Shown here one piece after another: positions 30,605-40,061 of a stretch of 64,000 nt of DNA; within the stretch, counting starts at the first letter, position 1, and each line of letters opens with the position of its first letter. The notes under the pieces were generated by a model, which ran no database searches, was not told the origin of the DNA, and was given only the letters and a program-made list of their open reading frames with translations. Origin of the DNA: Stigmatella aurantiaca (GTDB lineage Bacteria; Myxococcota; Myxococcia; Myxococcales; Myxococcaceae); the NCBI RefSeq assembly GCF_900109545.1, contig NZ_FOAP01000010.1, forward strand, positions 62,001 through 126,000. The letters run 5' to 3'. The position numbers and the translations under genes were made by a program.

Positions 30605-31261
30605 ATGTCCGAGGAACAGCGCGTCCAGGAAGAGCGGCAGCGGCGCATCGCGGAGCTGGAGGCCCGGCTGGCGCGGCGCTCCCGGGGCGCGGTCCGGCCC
30701 CCCATGGCCCTGGCGGCCATCGCGGTGAGCGTGGCGTTGCTGTGGATGCAGCGGCGGGAGCTGGCCTACCTCGTCTCGCCGCGCACCCCCCTGTCGCTCG
30801 GGGCGGAAGGGGAGTACCGCCTCGAAGCATTGAGCTCCAACCGGTATGCCCAACTGCACGGCGTGCCGGCGTCGCACGGCGCCTATGAGCGGGACGGCGA
30901 GGCGCTCTATGTGCTGGTGGGGCTGAGGGAGTCCCCCTTCGTGGTCCGTCGGCCGGCCCTGCCGGGGGAGGAGTGGACCGCGGGGCGGCCCCCTCCACCG
31001 CCGGATCCCCGGCCGTTCGCGGTCCGCGGCCGGCTCCTCGCCGAGGAGGACGCCCCGCGCTACCGGGAGGCTTTCGCGTTGCTGCGCGAGAAGGGCGAGC
31101 TTCAGCCCCGGGACGGCCGGCTGTGGATCGTCATCGAGGGGCAGCGGCCCGGGGAGGATTGGGGCCGGGCCGGGGTGGCGTTGCTGCTGGGCACCTTCGC
31201 CGCCGCCAATGCCGTGCTCCTGGTGCGGAGCCTGCGCCGTTCCCGGTCCCCGGCGGGCTGA
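30605..31261 (+). CDS. Two-helix membrane protein of unknown function
   Basis: The 218-residue product has a charged, coiled-coil-like N-terminus (SEEQRVQEERQRRIAELEARL). One helix near residues 35-50 (MALAAIAVSVALLWM) and one near the C-terminus (GVALLLGTFAAANAVLLV) leave about 130 residues between them outside the cytoplasm. I do not recognise a family. ATG 30605 comes directly after the T run of the cdnL terminator, so there is no visible ribosome site; an ATG at 30563 in frame would encode through the hairpin. How it is expressed is therefore unclear. It is convergent with an FHA gene. Confidence 0.7.
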   Translation: MSEEQRVQEERQRRIAELEARLARRSRGAVRPPMALAAIAVSVALLWMQRRELAYLVSPRTPLSLGAEGEYRLEALSSNRYAQLHGVPASHGAYERDGEALYVLVGLRESPFVVRRPALPGEEWTAGRPPPPPDPRPFAVRGRLLAEEDAPRYREAFALLREKGELQPRDGRLWIVIEGQRPGEDWGRAGVALLLGTFAAANAVLLVRSLRRSRSPAG

Positions 31262-31273
31262 GCGCGCGGGGCG

Positions 31274-31969
31274 TTACAGGAAGATCAACGAGAAGAGGGT
31301 CATGAGCAGCCCCAGGCCCGCCGTCACCAGGGCGATGTGCCGGAGCCGCAAGGGCCGGCGCATGGGGAGGCCCTCCGGGAGGGCGGCGCTCGGGGCCCCC
31401 GGGGCCGGGCTTCCCGGGCCGCGCAGCTTCAGGACGGAGTTGCCCAGCGTGAGTTCGTCCCCCGGGTGCAGCTGCGTGTCCCCTTCGATTTTCACACGGT
31501 TGACGAAGGTGCCGTTCTGGCTGCCCAGGTCCTTCAAGAGGAGGACGTCCCCGGTGCGCAGCAACTGCACGTGGCGGCGGCTGATGGACGGATGCTGGAG
31601 GCGCAAGTCACACGCCGACGCGCGGCCGATGACGAGCGTTCCCTGGGGGATGGGCATGAGCTGGCCTGCGCCAGGCCCTTTCTCCACGTAGAGCGACACC
31701 GCGAGGGGGCTGGTCCCGGCGTATTCGCGCGCGTCGAACCGGGGCAGCAGCTCGCGGTCCTGGTTGAGCTGGCGCACGTTTCGCGCTCCCCGGGGCGAGC
31801 GGCGGGGCCCCACGGGGAACTGGGGGACGCGCTGGGGACGTGGATCATCCGCCTGCAGCGGGGTGATTTCGTCGTCGTCGAAGGGCAGCTCCACCTCCTG
31901 CTTCTTGGGCGACGGCACACCCGGAGGCTGAGGGGGACGAGGGGGCCGCTTGGGGTTGGAGGGAGCCAT
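31274..31969 (-). CDS. FHA-domain protein with C-terminal membrane anchor
   Basis: The 231-residue protein has a long Pro/Arg-rich disordered N-terminus with an acidic patch (LPFDDDEITPLQADD). A canonical forkhead-associated domain follows: GTLVIGRASACDLRLQHPSI, SRRHVQLL and LGSQNGTFVNR, containing all phosphothreonine-contact residues (Arg, Ser, His, Asn). The last 20 residues are a hydrophobic helix (IALVTAGLGLLMTLFSLIFL), so the protein is probably tail-anchored with FHA in the cytoplasm. It resembles the FHA protein at 22635 in layout. The start ATG at 31969 gives the only complete form. Its likely role is docking of kinase substrates at the membrane. Confidence 0.9.
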   Translation of the reverse strand: MAPSNPKRPPRPPQPPGVPSPKKQEVELPFDDDEITPLQADDPRPQRVPQFPVGPRRSPRGARNVRQLNQDRELLPRFDAREYAGTSPLAVSLYVEKGPGAGQLMPIPQGTLVIGRASACDLRLQHPSISRRHVQLLRTGDVLLLKDLGSQNGTFVNRVKIEGDTQLHPGDELTLGNSVLKLRGPGSPAPGAPSAALPEGLPMRRPLRLRHIALVTAGLGLLMTLFSLIFL

Positions 31970-32066
31970 GCCTGTTCCTATTCTCCCAGATTGGTGGCTG
32001 GCCCTGCCATATCCTGGCGACTAGAGTGACCGCCTTCATTCATTTTGCTCAGGAAGGAACCCCACC

Positions 32067-33545
32067 GTGGCCCCGCCGTCGATCGCGCTCTTCAACACGC
32101 TGACGATGCAGAAGGAGCCCCTGGTGACCGCCGAGCCCGGCGTCGTTCGCCTCTACGTGTGTGGTCCTACGGTCTACAGTTACATACATATTGGCAACGC
32201 GCGGACCTTCACCTCGTTCGATGTCGTGGTGCGTTATCTGCGCTACCGGGGCTACCAGGTCCACTACGTCCGCAACTACACGGACGTGGACGACAAGATC
32301 ATCAAGGCGGCGAACGAGACCGGGGAGACGCCGGTCGAACTGGCCGGCCGCTTCGTGAAGATCTTCGAGGAGGACTCGCGCGCGCTGCACCTGGTGGCGC
32401 CGGACGTGTCGCCCAAGGTGAGTGATCACCTGCCGGAGATCATCCGCATCGTCGAAGCGCTGGTGGCCAAGGGCGTGGCGTACGAGTCCCAGGGGGACGT
32501 GTACTTCTCGGTGAGCAGCTATCCGGACTACGCGAAGCTGTCCAAGCGCAAGCTGGACGACCTGTGCGCGGGCGAGCGGGTGGCCCCCGGCGAGCAGAAG
32601 CGGGAGCCCCTGGACTTCGCGCTCTGGAAGGCCGCCAAGCCGGGAGAGCCCGCGTGGGACAGCCCCTGGGGCAAGGGCCGGCCGGGCTGGCACATCGAGT
32701 GCTCGGCGATGAGCGCCAAGTACCTGGGCGAGTCCTTCGACATCCATGGGGGGGCGCTGGATCTGATCTTCCCCCACCACGAGAACGAGATCGCCCAGAG
32801 CGAGGCCGCGAGCGGCAAGCCGTTCGCCAAGTACTGGATGCACTGCGGCTTCCTCGACATCGAGGGGGCGAAGATGTCCAAGTCCCTGGGCAACGTGGTG
32901 CGGCTGAGGGATGCGCTGTCGCGCGTGGACGCGGAGGCGCTGCGCTTCTTCTTCCTGTCGACGCACTACCGGCACCCGCTGCACTTCGCGGACAAGGCCA
33001 TCGCCGACAGCGAATACCGCCTGGAGTACTTCTACGAGACGCTGCGCAAGGTGGACGAGCGCGTGGCCGGGAAGGACTTCGGCCAGGGGCCCCTGCACGG
33101 GGAGCCCGGACGCTTCCTCCAGCAGTTCGAAGCCGCCATGGATGACGACTTCAACTGCCCGGGCGCCCTGGGCGTGCTCTCGGGGCTGTTCGGGCAGATG
33201 AACGAGCTGACCGACAAGCCGCCCGTGAAGGACAAGGCGCTCGTGGGCCGGACGCTGCAGGCCCTGCGCGAGAACGTGCGCAAGCTCTCCGGCGCGCTGG
33301 GGCTGTTCGAGGACGAGCCCGCCCAGTGGCTGCTGCGGCGGCGGGACCGGGCCGTGCAGGAGCGGGGCATCGACGTGGCGCAGGTGGAGCGGTTGATTTC
33401 CGAGCGCAACGAGGCCCGCAAGGCCAAGAACTTCGCGGAGGCGGACCGGCTGCGCGGGGAGCTGAAGGGGCAGGGCGTGGAGATCATGGACACGGCGGCG
33501 GGGACCTCCTGGAAGGTCGCCGCGCCCGTGGCCGAGACCGCCTGA
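32067..33545 (+). CDS. cysS: Cysteinyl-tRNA synthetase
   Basis: The 492-residue class I synthetase charges tRNA-Cys. It shows the zinc ligand C32 in VCGPTVYSYIHIGNAR with the HIGN form of the HIGH signature. Further zinc-site residues are WHIECSAM and FPHHENE, with KMSKSLGN around residue 272. The C-terminal helical domain includes ERNEARKAKNFAEADRLR. The start is GTG 32067 with AGGAAGGA nine bases upstream. It is divergent from the FHA gene and is followed 19 bases later by an M28 peptidase gene in the same direction, probably one transcript. Confidence 0.98.
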   Translation: MAPPSIALFNTLTMQKEPLVTAEPGVVRLYVCGPTVYSYIHIGNARTFTSFDVVVRYLRYRGYQVHYVRNYTDVDDKIIKAANETGETPVELAGRFVKIFEEDSRALHLVAPDVSPKVSDHLPEIIRIVEALVAKGVAYESQGDVYFSVSSYPDYAKLSKRKLDDLCAGERVAPGEQKREPLDFALWKAAKPGEPAWDSPWGKGRPGWHIECSAMSAKYLGESFDIHGGALDLIFPHHENEIAQSEAASGKPFAKYWMHCGFLDIEGAKMSKSLGNVVRLRDALSRVDAEALRFFFLSTHYRHPLHFADKAIADSEYRLEYFYETLRKVDERVAGKDFGQGPLHGEPGRFLQQFEAAMDDDFNCPGALGVLSGLFGQMNELTDKPPVKDKALVGRTLQALRENVRKLSGALGLFEDEPAQWLLRRRDRAVQERGIDVAQVERLISERNEARKAKNFAEADRLRGELKGQGVEIMDTAAGTSWKVAAPVAETA

Positions 33546-33564
33546 GCACGCAGGGCCCTTCGCC

Positions 33565-35226
33565 ATGAAGCGCCTGTCCGGTCTGCTCACCTGCCTCCTG
33601 GCCCTGCCGGGCCTGGCCCAGGGGGTGCCGCTCTCGCTGCCGGAGGAGAAGGCCGCGGCGAAGGCCATTGGCGCCCCCCTGCTCATCAGCCATGTGCGGT
33701 TCCTCGCGCATGATCTCCTGGAGGGGCGGGCGCCGGGGACGCGGGGCGATGCGCTGGCCCAGGCGTACATTGCCTCGCAGTTCGAGGGGCTGGGGCTGAA
33801 GCCCGCGGGCACCGGGGGCTCGTACCTTCAGCCCTTCGAGCTCGTGGGGCTCGAGGGCCATCCGGAGACGATGACCTTCCGCGCCGCCTCGGGGCGGATC
33901 GAGTTGAAGTTTCGCGAGGACTTCATCGCGGTGTCCGGCGTCCAGGCGTCCCCGGTGGTGCTGAAGGACTCGGAGCTGGTGTTCGTGGGCTACGGCATCA
34001 CCGCGCCCGAGTATCAGTGGGACGACTTCAAGGGGATGGACCTCCAGGGGAAGACCCTGCTCATCCTCAACAGCGATCCGGCGGAAAACCCTCACCTCTT
34101 CGCGGGCCGGTCGCGGCTCTGGTACGGGCGCTGGGACTACAAGTATCTCCAGGCGGCGAAGGTGGGCGCCGCGGGCGCCATCCTCCTGCACACGACGCCC
34201 AGCGCGGGGTACTCCTGGCGCGTGGTGCAGTCCTCGTGGACGGGCGAGCAGTTCGAGCTGCCCGCCTCGGGCGCGCCGCGCTTGCAGGTGAAGGCGTGGG
34301 CCACCGAGGACGCCACGCGGCGGCTCGTCCGGCTGGGAGGGCAGGAGCTGGAGGCCCTGGTGGCGGCGGCCCAGACGCGCGAGTTCCGGCCCGTGCCGCT
34401 CGGGGTGAAGGTCTCCACGCGGTTCGCGAACCAGGTCCGGCGCCGGCCCACCGCCAACGTGCTCGGCCTGCTGCCCGGGAGCGATCCCGCGCTGGCCGGG
34501 GAGGCCGTGCTCTACACGGCCCATCATGATCACCTGGGCATGAAGGCGGACGTCCGGCCGGGCGAGGACGCCATCTACAACGGCGCGGTGGACAACGCCT
34601 CCGGCGTGGCGGAGATGCTCGCGGTGGCCCGAGCCTTCCAGGCGCTGCCGAAGCCGCCCCGGCGCTCGGTGCTCTTCGCCGCCGTGGCCGCCGAGGAGCA
34701 GGGGCTCCTGGGCTCGGAGTTCCTCGCCGGACACCTGCCGTTTCCCGCGGACCGGGTGGCCGCCAACATCAACATCGATGGGGCCAACATCAACGGCCGG
34801 ACGAAGGACGTCACCGTCATTGGCCTGGGCAAGTCCAACCTCGATGCGCTCATCACCGCGCTGGCCGGGGCCCAGGGCCGGGGGGTGAAGGGTGACCAGC
34901 TCGGGGACCGGGGCTTCTTCTACCGGTCGGATCAATTCAGCTTCGCCAAGCGGGGCATCCCGGCGGCGTACTTCAGCAGTGGCATGGACTTCGTGGGCAG
35001 GCCCGAAGGGTGGGGCCTGCGGCAGCGGGAGACGTGGGAAGGGCAGCACTACCACCAGCCCTCCGACGAGCTGCGCCCGGAGTGGGACTGGTCCGGCGCG
35101 GTGGAGGACACCCAGCTCTACTTCCTGCTGGGCGCGCACGTGGCGCGGGCCCCGGAGCTGCCCCGCTGGAATCCCGGGGACGAGTTCGAGGCGCCCCGGC
35201 GGGAAGCCCTGAAGCGGGCGAAATAG
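33565..35226 (+). CDS. Secreted M28-family metallopeptidase with PA insert
   Basis: The 553-residue exported enzyme has a signal peptide (LSGLLTCLLALPGLAQG). A protease-associated domain occupies about residues 110-260 (LVFVGYGITAPEYQWDDFKG, AKVGAAGAILLH). The catalytic M28 domain has zinc ligands H321/D322/H323 region (TAHHDHLG), D343 in NGAVDNASG, E377/E378 in AAEEQGLLGSEF and a late His in HYHQPSDE. Such enzymes are aminopeptidases active in the periplasm or outside the cell, fitting a predatory bacterium. The exact specificity is unknown. It sits just downstream of cysS. Confidence 0.93.
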   Translation: MKRLSGLLTCLLALPGLAQGVPLSLPEEKAAAKAIGAPLLISHVRFLAHDLLEGRAPGTRGDALAQAYIASQFEGLGLKPAGTGGSYLQPFELVGLEGHPETMTFRAASGRIELKFREDFIAVSGVQASPVVLKDSELVFVGYGITAPEYQWDDFKGMDLQGKTLLILNSDPAENPHLFAGRSRLWYGRWDYKYLQAAKVGAAGAILLHTTPSAGYSWRVVQSSWTGEQFELPASGAPRLQVKAWATEDATRRLVRLGGQELEALVAAAQTREFRPVPLGVKVSTRFANQVRRRPTANVLGLLPGSDPALAGEAVLYTAHHDHLGMKADVRPGEDAIYNGAVDNASGVAEMLAVARAFQALPKPPRRSVLFAAVAAEEQGLLGSEFLAGHLPFPADRVAANINIDGANINGRTKDVTVIGLGKSNLDALITALAGAQGRGVKGDQLGDRGFFYRSDQFSFAKRGIPAAYFSSGMDFVGRPEGWGLRQRETWEGQHYHQPSDELRPEWDWSGAVEDTQLYFLLGAHVARAPELPRWNPGDEFEAPRREALKRAK

Positions 35227-35305
35227 CCCCGCGTCCGTCCACTGGAGGGCAAGCGTGCAGGAAGGGACAGCCTGCCGTGCGGCCGGATGTTAAATCAGCC
35301 AGAAC

Positions 35306-37399
35306 ATGCCGGACTTCCAGATCGTCAGTGCACACGCGCCGCAGGGCGACCAGCCGAGGGCCATCGCGGAGCTGACCGAGGGGCTGCTTCGGGGCGACCG
35401 TTACCAGACCCTGCTCGGCGTCACGGGCTCGGGTAAGACGTTCACCATGGCGAACCTCATCGCCAACGTGCAGCGGCCCACCCTCATCATCGCCCACAAC
35501 AAGACCCTGGCCGCCCAGCTGTACGGGGAGTTCAAGGAAGTATTCCCGCACAACGCCGTCGAGTACTTCGTCTCGTACTACGACTATTACCAGCCCGAGG
35601 CGTACGTCCCCTCGTCGGACACCTTCATCGAGAAGGATTCGTCCATCAATGACGAGATTGAACGCATGCGCCACTCGGCCACCCACAGCCTGCGCATCCG
35701 GGACGACGTGGTCATCGTGGCCAGCGTGTCCTGCATCTACGGCCTGGGCGCCGCGCGCTCCTATGTGGACATGGCCGCCACGGTCACCCTGGGGGCCGAG
35801 CTGGGCCGCGATGCGCTCATGCGCAAGCTCATCGAGAGCCAGTACGAGCGCAACGACTTCGACTTCCACCGGGGCACCTTCCGCGCCCGGGGCGATACCA
35901 TCGAAGTCTTCCCCGCCTACGAGGAGGAGCGTGCCATCCGGGTGAGCTTCTTCGGCGACGAGGTGGAGAAGATCACCGAGTTCGATCCCCTGCGCGGTGT
36001 CACCCTGGGCGCGCTGGACAAGATCGTCATCTTCCCCGCGAGCCACTACGCGACGGAAGGCGACACCCGGAAGAAGGCCATCCAGACCATCCGCGACGAG
36101 CTGTCCGAGCGGCTCCAGGAGTTCAAGCGCGAGGGCAAGTTGCTGGAGGCCCAGCGGCTCGAACAGCGCACCATGTTCGACCTGGAGATGATGGAGCAGG
36201 TGGGGTTCTGCAACGGCATCGAGAACTACTCCCGGCACTTCTCGGGCCGCGCCCCGGGCGAGCCGCCGCCGTGCCTCATCGACTACTTCCCCCGGAACAT
36301 GCTCGTGCTCGTGGACGAGAGCCACCAGACCGTCTCGCAGATCGGCGCCATGTACCGGGGTGACCGCTCGCGCAAGGAGACGCTGGTGAACTACGGCTTC
36401 CGGCTGCCCAGCGCCCTGGACAACCGGCCCCTGAAGTTCACCGAGTTCGAGGAGATGGTGCAGCAGGCCGTCTTCGTCTCCGCCACCCCGGCCGAGTACG
36501 AGCTGCAGAAGAGCAAGGGCGTGGTGGTCGAGCAGATCATCCGCCCCACGGGCTTGTTGGACCCGGAAGTCGAAGTGCGCCCGGCGCGCAACCAGGTGGA
36601 TGACCTGCTGGAGGAGGTCCGCAAGCGCGTGGCCAAACGGGAGCGCGTGCTGGCCACCACGCTCACCAAGCGCATGGCGGAGGACCTCACCGAGTACTTC
36701 ACCGACGTGGGCGTGAAGGTGCGTTACCTGCATTCGGACATCGGCGCCATCGAGCGCACCGCCATCATCCGGGATTTGCGCCGGGGCGTGTTCGACGTGC
36801 TGGTGGGCATCAACCTGCTGCGCGAAGGTCTGGACATCCCCGAGGTGTCCCTGGTGGCCATCCTCGATGCGGACAAGGAGGGCTTCCTGCGCAGCCACGT
36901 CTCGCTCATCCAGACCATTGGCCGCGCGGCGCGCAACGTGGAGGGACACGTCATCATGTACTCGGACGCGATGACCGACTCGATGAAGCTCGCCATCGAG
37001 GAGACGAGCCGCCGCCGCGAGGTGCAGCGCGCCTACAACGAGAAGCACGGGATTACGCCCCGCTCGGTCAAGAGCGCCATCCTGGACCTGTCGCTCCAGT
37101 ACGACGCGGACCCCACCGCGCTGCCCCTGGCGGCCGATGCGCCCAACGACTTGCTCGAGACGAAGGAGATCAAGCGGCTCATCGAGCAGTTCACCAAGGA
37201 CATGCAGCACGCCGCCGACGAGATGCAGTTCGAGAAGGCGGCGGAGTACCGGGACCGCATCGTGCTGCTCAAGGACATGGACCTGGGCCTCAAGCCGCCC
37301 AGCCGCTCGCTGTTGCAGGCTCCTCCTCCCAAGGCCGAGGACACGTCGGCCATGAAGGGCCGCCGAGGCCCCGCGGCCAAGGGCCGCAGGAAGCGCTAG
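35306..37399 (+). CDS. uvrB: Excinuclease ABC subunit UvrB
   Basis: UvrB is the damage-verifying helicase-like subunit of nucleotide excision repair. The 697-residue protein begins with [13 protein letters not shown] (Walker A). The beta-hairpin region is [19 protein letters not shown] and motif II is VLVDESHQT. Helicase motifs such as [14 protein letters not shown] and [14 protein letters not shown] follow, and the C-terminal UVR motif is [15 protein letters not shown], which contacts UvrC. About 35 basic residues follow as a tail. uvrC begins 10 bases after its stop, so the two form an operon. No LexA box could be identified in the short gap upstream. Confidence 0.98.
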   Translation: MPDFQIVSAHAPQGDQPRAIAELTEGLLRGDRYQTLLGVTGSGKTFTMANLIANVQRPTLIIAHNKTLAAQLYGEFKEVFPHNAVEYFVSYYDYYQPEAYVPSSDTFIEKDSSINDEIERMRHSATHSLRIRDDVVIVASVSCIYGLGAARSYVDMAATVTLGAELGRDALMRKLIESQYERNDFDFHRGTFRARGDTIEVFPAYEEERAIRVSFFGDEVEKITEFDPLRGVTLGALDKIVIFPASHYATEGDTRKKAIQTIRDELSERLQEFKREGKLLEAQRLEQRTMFDLEMMEQVGFCNGIENYSRHFSGRAPGEPPPCLIDYFPRNMLVLVDESHQTVSQIGAMYRGDRSRKETLVNYGFRLPSALDNRPLKFTEFEEMVQQAVFVSATPAEYELQKSKGVVVEQIIRPTGLLDPEVEVRPARNQVDDLLEEVRKRVAKRERVLATTLTKRMAEDLTEYFTDVGVKVRYLHSDIGAIERTAIIRDLRRGVFDVLVGINLLREGLDIPEVSLVAILDADKEGFLRSHVSLIQTIGRAARNVEGHVIMYSDAMTDSMKLAIEETSRRREVQRAYNEKHGITPRSVKSAILDLSLQYDADPTALPLAADAPNDLLETKEIKRLIEQFTKDMQHAADEMQFEKAAEYRDRIVLLKDMDLGLKPPSRSLLQAPPPKAEDTSAMKGRRGPAAKGRRKR

Positions 37400-37409
37400 G
37401 ACTCCCCCT

Positions 37410-39350
37410 ATGGACGCCCGGCTCCAGGAGAAGCTGGACTCGTTGCCCACCGAACCCGGCGTGTACCTGATGAAGGACCGCCGGGGCCTCGTCATCTACG
37501 TGGGCAAGGCGGTGAACCTGCGCAACCGGGTGCGCTCGTACTTCACCCGCACCGGGGACACGCGCGCCTTCATCGCCCTGCTCGACACGATGCTGGGCGA
37601 CATCGAGACGGTGCTCGTTCACAACGAGAAGGAAGCGCTGCTTCTCGAGAACGAGCTCATCAAGAAGCACAAGCCGCGCTTCAACGTCCTGCTCAAGGAC
37701 GACAAGCAGTTCATCTCCCTGCGGCTCGATCGCAGCCAGCCGTACCCCCGGCTGGAGGTGGTGCGCAAGTATGAGCGGGACGGGGCGCGCTACTTCGGGC
37801 CGTACTCCAGCGCGGGCGCCATCCGCGAGACGCTGCGCATCATCAACCGCTACTTCCACCTGCGCACCTGCACGGACCACGTGCTGGCCAACCGCAAGCG
37901 GCCCTGTCTGCTGCACCAGATTGGCCGCTGCCCGGCCCCGTGCGTCTACCCGGTGCCGCCCGAGGACTACCTCCGCAGCGTGGACGAGGTGGGGATGTTC
38001 CTGGAGGGCAAGGCGGGCGAGCTGGTGGATGGGCTCCGGGGGCGCATGCGCAGCGCCGCCTCCGAGCTGAAGTTCGAGGAGGCCGCGCGCCTGCGCGACC
38101 AGCTCCAGGCCATCGAGCGCAGCCTGGAGCGCCAGAAGGTGGCCACCACCGACTTCAAGGACCAGGACGTCTTCTCCTTCTTCCGGGAAGGCGACCGCAT
38201 CCTCTTCTACGTCCTCTGGGTGCGGCAGGGCCGGCTCAACGGGGGCCAGGCGTTCCCCTTCGGCAGCCAGGAGTTCCCCGACGAGGAGCTGCTCGCCTCG
38301 TTCGTGAACCTCTATTACGACCAGGGCAGCTTCGTGCCCGAGGAAGTCCTGCTGCCGCTGGAGCCGGAGAGCCTGGAGGGGCTGGAGGCACTGCTGTCCG
38401 AGCGCAAGGGCCAGAAGGTGCGCGTGCTGGTGCCCAAGCGCGGCGAGAAGCACGAGCTGGTGCTCATGGCGCACAAGAACGCCGAGCAGTCCTTCGTGGA
38501 GCGCAAGCGGACCAAGGACGAGACGGATGCGGTGCTCGGCCGGCTCCAGCAGAAGCTGGGCCTGCGCAACTACCCGCGCCGCATGGAGTGCTACGACATC
38601 TCGCACTTCCAGGGCTCCAGCATCGTCGCCTCCCAGGTGGCCGTCACCGATGGCGAGACCGACAAGTCCCGCTACCGCCGCTACAAGATCAAAACCCTGG
38701 AGAAGCAGGACGACTTCGCGAGCATGTACGAAGTCATCTCCCGCCGTCTCAAGCGGGGCCAGGAAGAGAAGGACTTGCCGGATTTGCTGGTCATCGACGG
38801 TGGCAAGGGCCAGCTCGCCAGCGCCCACGCGGCCATGAAGGACCTGGGCGTGGAGGGCGTGGACGTGGTGGGCCTCGCCAAGAGCCGGGATCAAGAGGTG
38901 TTTGATCGCGACGCCGAGAGCGCCCGCAGCCCCGAGCGCATCTTCGTGCTGGGTCGCAAGGACCCCATCGTGTTGCCGCAGAACTCAGCGGAAATCTTCA
39001 TGCTCACGCGCATGAGGGACGAGGCGCACCGGTTCGCCATCACCTTCCAGCGCAAGGATCTGCGCAAGAGCCGCATCCACTCGGCCCTGGAGGACATTCC
39101 CGGGGTGGGGGAGGGGCGGCGCAAGTTGCTGCTGCGTCATTTTGGCTCGCTCAAGCGCGTGAGCGAGGCGAGCATCGAGGAGCTGGCGGAGGTTGTCGGC
39201 CCGTCCCTGGCCGAGCGCGTTCACGCGGGGCTTCACGGCCACGAGGAAGAGGACGCGGCGGACCCGGTCCGGGAGGCCTCGCTGGCCGATGCGGACGCGG
39301 CAATAGGCGAAAAATCCTCACAGGGAGGGTCGCCAGCTGGCTCGGCGTGA
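37410..39350 (+). CDS. uvrC: Excinuclease ABC subunit UvrC
   Basis: UvrC makes both incisions around the lesion. The 646-residue protein has the N-terminal GIY-YIG nuclease ([20 protein letters not shown]) for the 3' cut. A cysteine cluster ([21 protein letters not shown]) follows, then a UVR motif ([14 protein letters not shown]) that pairs with UvrB. The RNase H-like C-terminal nuclease has [16 protein letters not shown] and VIDGGKGQL for the 5' cut. Helix-hairpin-helix motifs ([20 protein letters not shown]) end the conserved part. It is directly downstream of uvrB and is followed by an intrinsic terminator at 39387. Confidence 0.98.
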   Translation: MDARLQEKLDSLPTEPGVYLMKDRRGLVIYVGKAVNLRNRVRSYFTRTGDTRAFIALLDTMLGDIETVLVHNEKEALLLENELIKKHKPRFNVLLKDDKQFISLRLDRSQPYPRLEVVRKYERDGARYFGPYSSAGAIRETLRIINRYFHLRTCTDHVLANRKRPCLLHQIGRCPAPCVYPVPPEDYLRSVDEVGMFLEGKAGELVDGLRGRMRSAASELKFEEAARLRDQLQAIERSLERQKVATTDFKDQDVFSFFREGDRILFYVLWVRQGRLNGGQAFPFGSQEFPDEELLASFVNLYYDQGSFVPEEVLLPLEPESLEGLEALLSERKGQKVRVLVPKRGEKHELVLMAHKNAEQSFVERKRTKDETDAVLGRLQQKLGLRNYPRRMECYDISHFQGSSIVASQVAVTDGETDKSRYRRYKIKTLEKQDDFASMYEVISRRLKRGQEEKDLPDLLVIDGGKGQLASAHAAMKDLGVEGVDVVGLAKSRDQEVFDRDAESARSPERIFVLGRKDPIVLPQNSAEIFMLTRMRDEAHRFAITFQRKDLRKSRIHSALEDIPGVGEGRRKLLLRHFGSLKRVSEASIEELAEVVGPSLAERVHAGLHGHEEEDAADPVREASLADADAAIGEKSSQGGSPAGSA

Positions 39351-39386
39351 TTAATTTTCACTCGGGAATTCAGAGCGGAAAGTGCG

Positions 39387-39414
39387 CTGGAACCACGAAG
39401 TTCCAGGGATTTTT
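39387..39414 (+). terminator. Intrinsic terminator after uvrC
   Basis: CTGGAAC and GTTCCAG form a seven-pair stem around a six-base loop, followed after three bases by TTTTT (39410-39414). It lies 36 bases after the uvrC stop. Confidence 0.7.
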
Positions 39415-39416
39415 CA

Positions 39417-39446
39417 TTGCGGCTGGACACGGCGCTGTTTTATAGC
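39417..39446 (+). promoter_or_regulatory. Putative sigma-70-type promoter for the DUF507 gene
   Basis: TTGCGG (39417-39422) and TATAGC (39441-39446) are separated by 18 bases in an AT-rich island directly after the uvrC terminator. The start codon at 39492 is then about 40 bases from the expected transcript start. The -35 match is modest. Confidence 0.4.
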
Positions 39447-39491
39447 GATCCGCAATCGTCGAGCACGCAATACAGGGTGAGGGGTGGACAC

Positions 39492-40010
39492 ATGAGGCTC
39501 TATCCGAAGGTGATCCCGATCATCTCTCGCGAGTGCATCCAGCAGCTGACGCAGGATGGGGACATCGAAGTCGAGATGATGCGGGTGGCGGACGCCGAGA
39601 TGGATCTGTCAGCCATCATGCGTGAGTACCTCGCCAACGAGGAGCGCGTGAACCAGGCGACGCGCGAGGCCCTGGAGCGGCGGGGGTACGACTACTCCAA
39701 GTTCAACCAGGTCAAGCGTGAGATGGCCGACGTCCGCGGCTTCAAGATGGGCGACGAGGGCATCGAATACGTCATCAATCAGATGATTGAGTTCCTGCTC
39801 ATCAGCCGCAATGTCGAGGAAGTGTTCTCCCCCGACAATGTGCTGCGCATGAAGATTTTCAGCGTGATGAAGAAGCACCTCGACGTGGACGATGAGATCG
39901 ACCGGGAGGCGCGCTCGCGGCTGAAGCACCTGCAGGAGGGCACCAGCGCCTTCGACATCGAGTACAACAAGACGGTGGAGCAGATCCGCCGCGCCCGGGG
40001 CCTCATCTAG
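39492..40010 (+). CDS. DUF507-family protein
   Basis: The 172-residue soluble, mostly helical protein begins MRLYPKVIPIISRECIQQLT, typical of DUF507 proteins, whose function is not known. The protein seems to contain two related halves of about 85 residues; the second starts near FKMGDEGIEYVINQMIEFLL and both contain a conserved REYL/RSRL-type helix followed by Asp/Glu-rich turns. No catalytic motif or membrane helix is seen. ATG 39492 is chosen for GAGGGG just upstream and the conserved N-terminus. It has its own candidate promoter and is separated from uvrC by a terminator. Confidence 0.85.
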   Translation: MRLYPKVIPIISRECIQQLTQDGDIEVEMMRVADAEMDLSAIMREYLANEERVNQATREALERRGYDYSKFNQVKREMADVRGFKMGDEGIEYVINQMIEFLLISRNVEEVFSPDNVLRMKIFSVMKKHLDVDDEIDREARSRLKHLQEGTSAFDIEYNKTVEQIRRARGLI

Positions 40011-40061
40011 CCGGCTGCCAATCCCCGTCCCGCTGCCTACCTTGTGGGGAAGGAGGCAGCG

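Noticed and set aside
32187-32198. HIGN instead of HIGH in cysteinyl-tRNA synthetase
   Set aside because: HIGN is a normal variant in bacterial CysRS, so it is not a defect.
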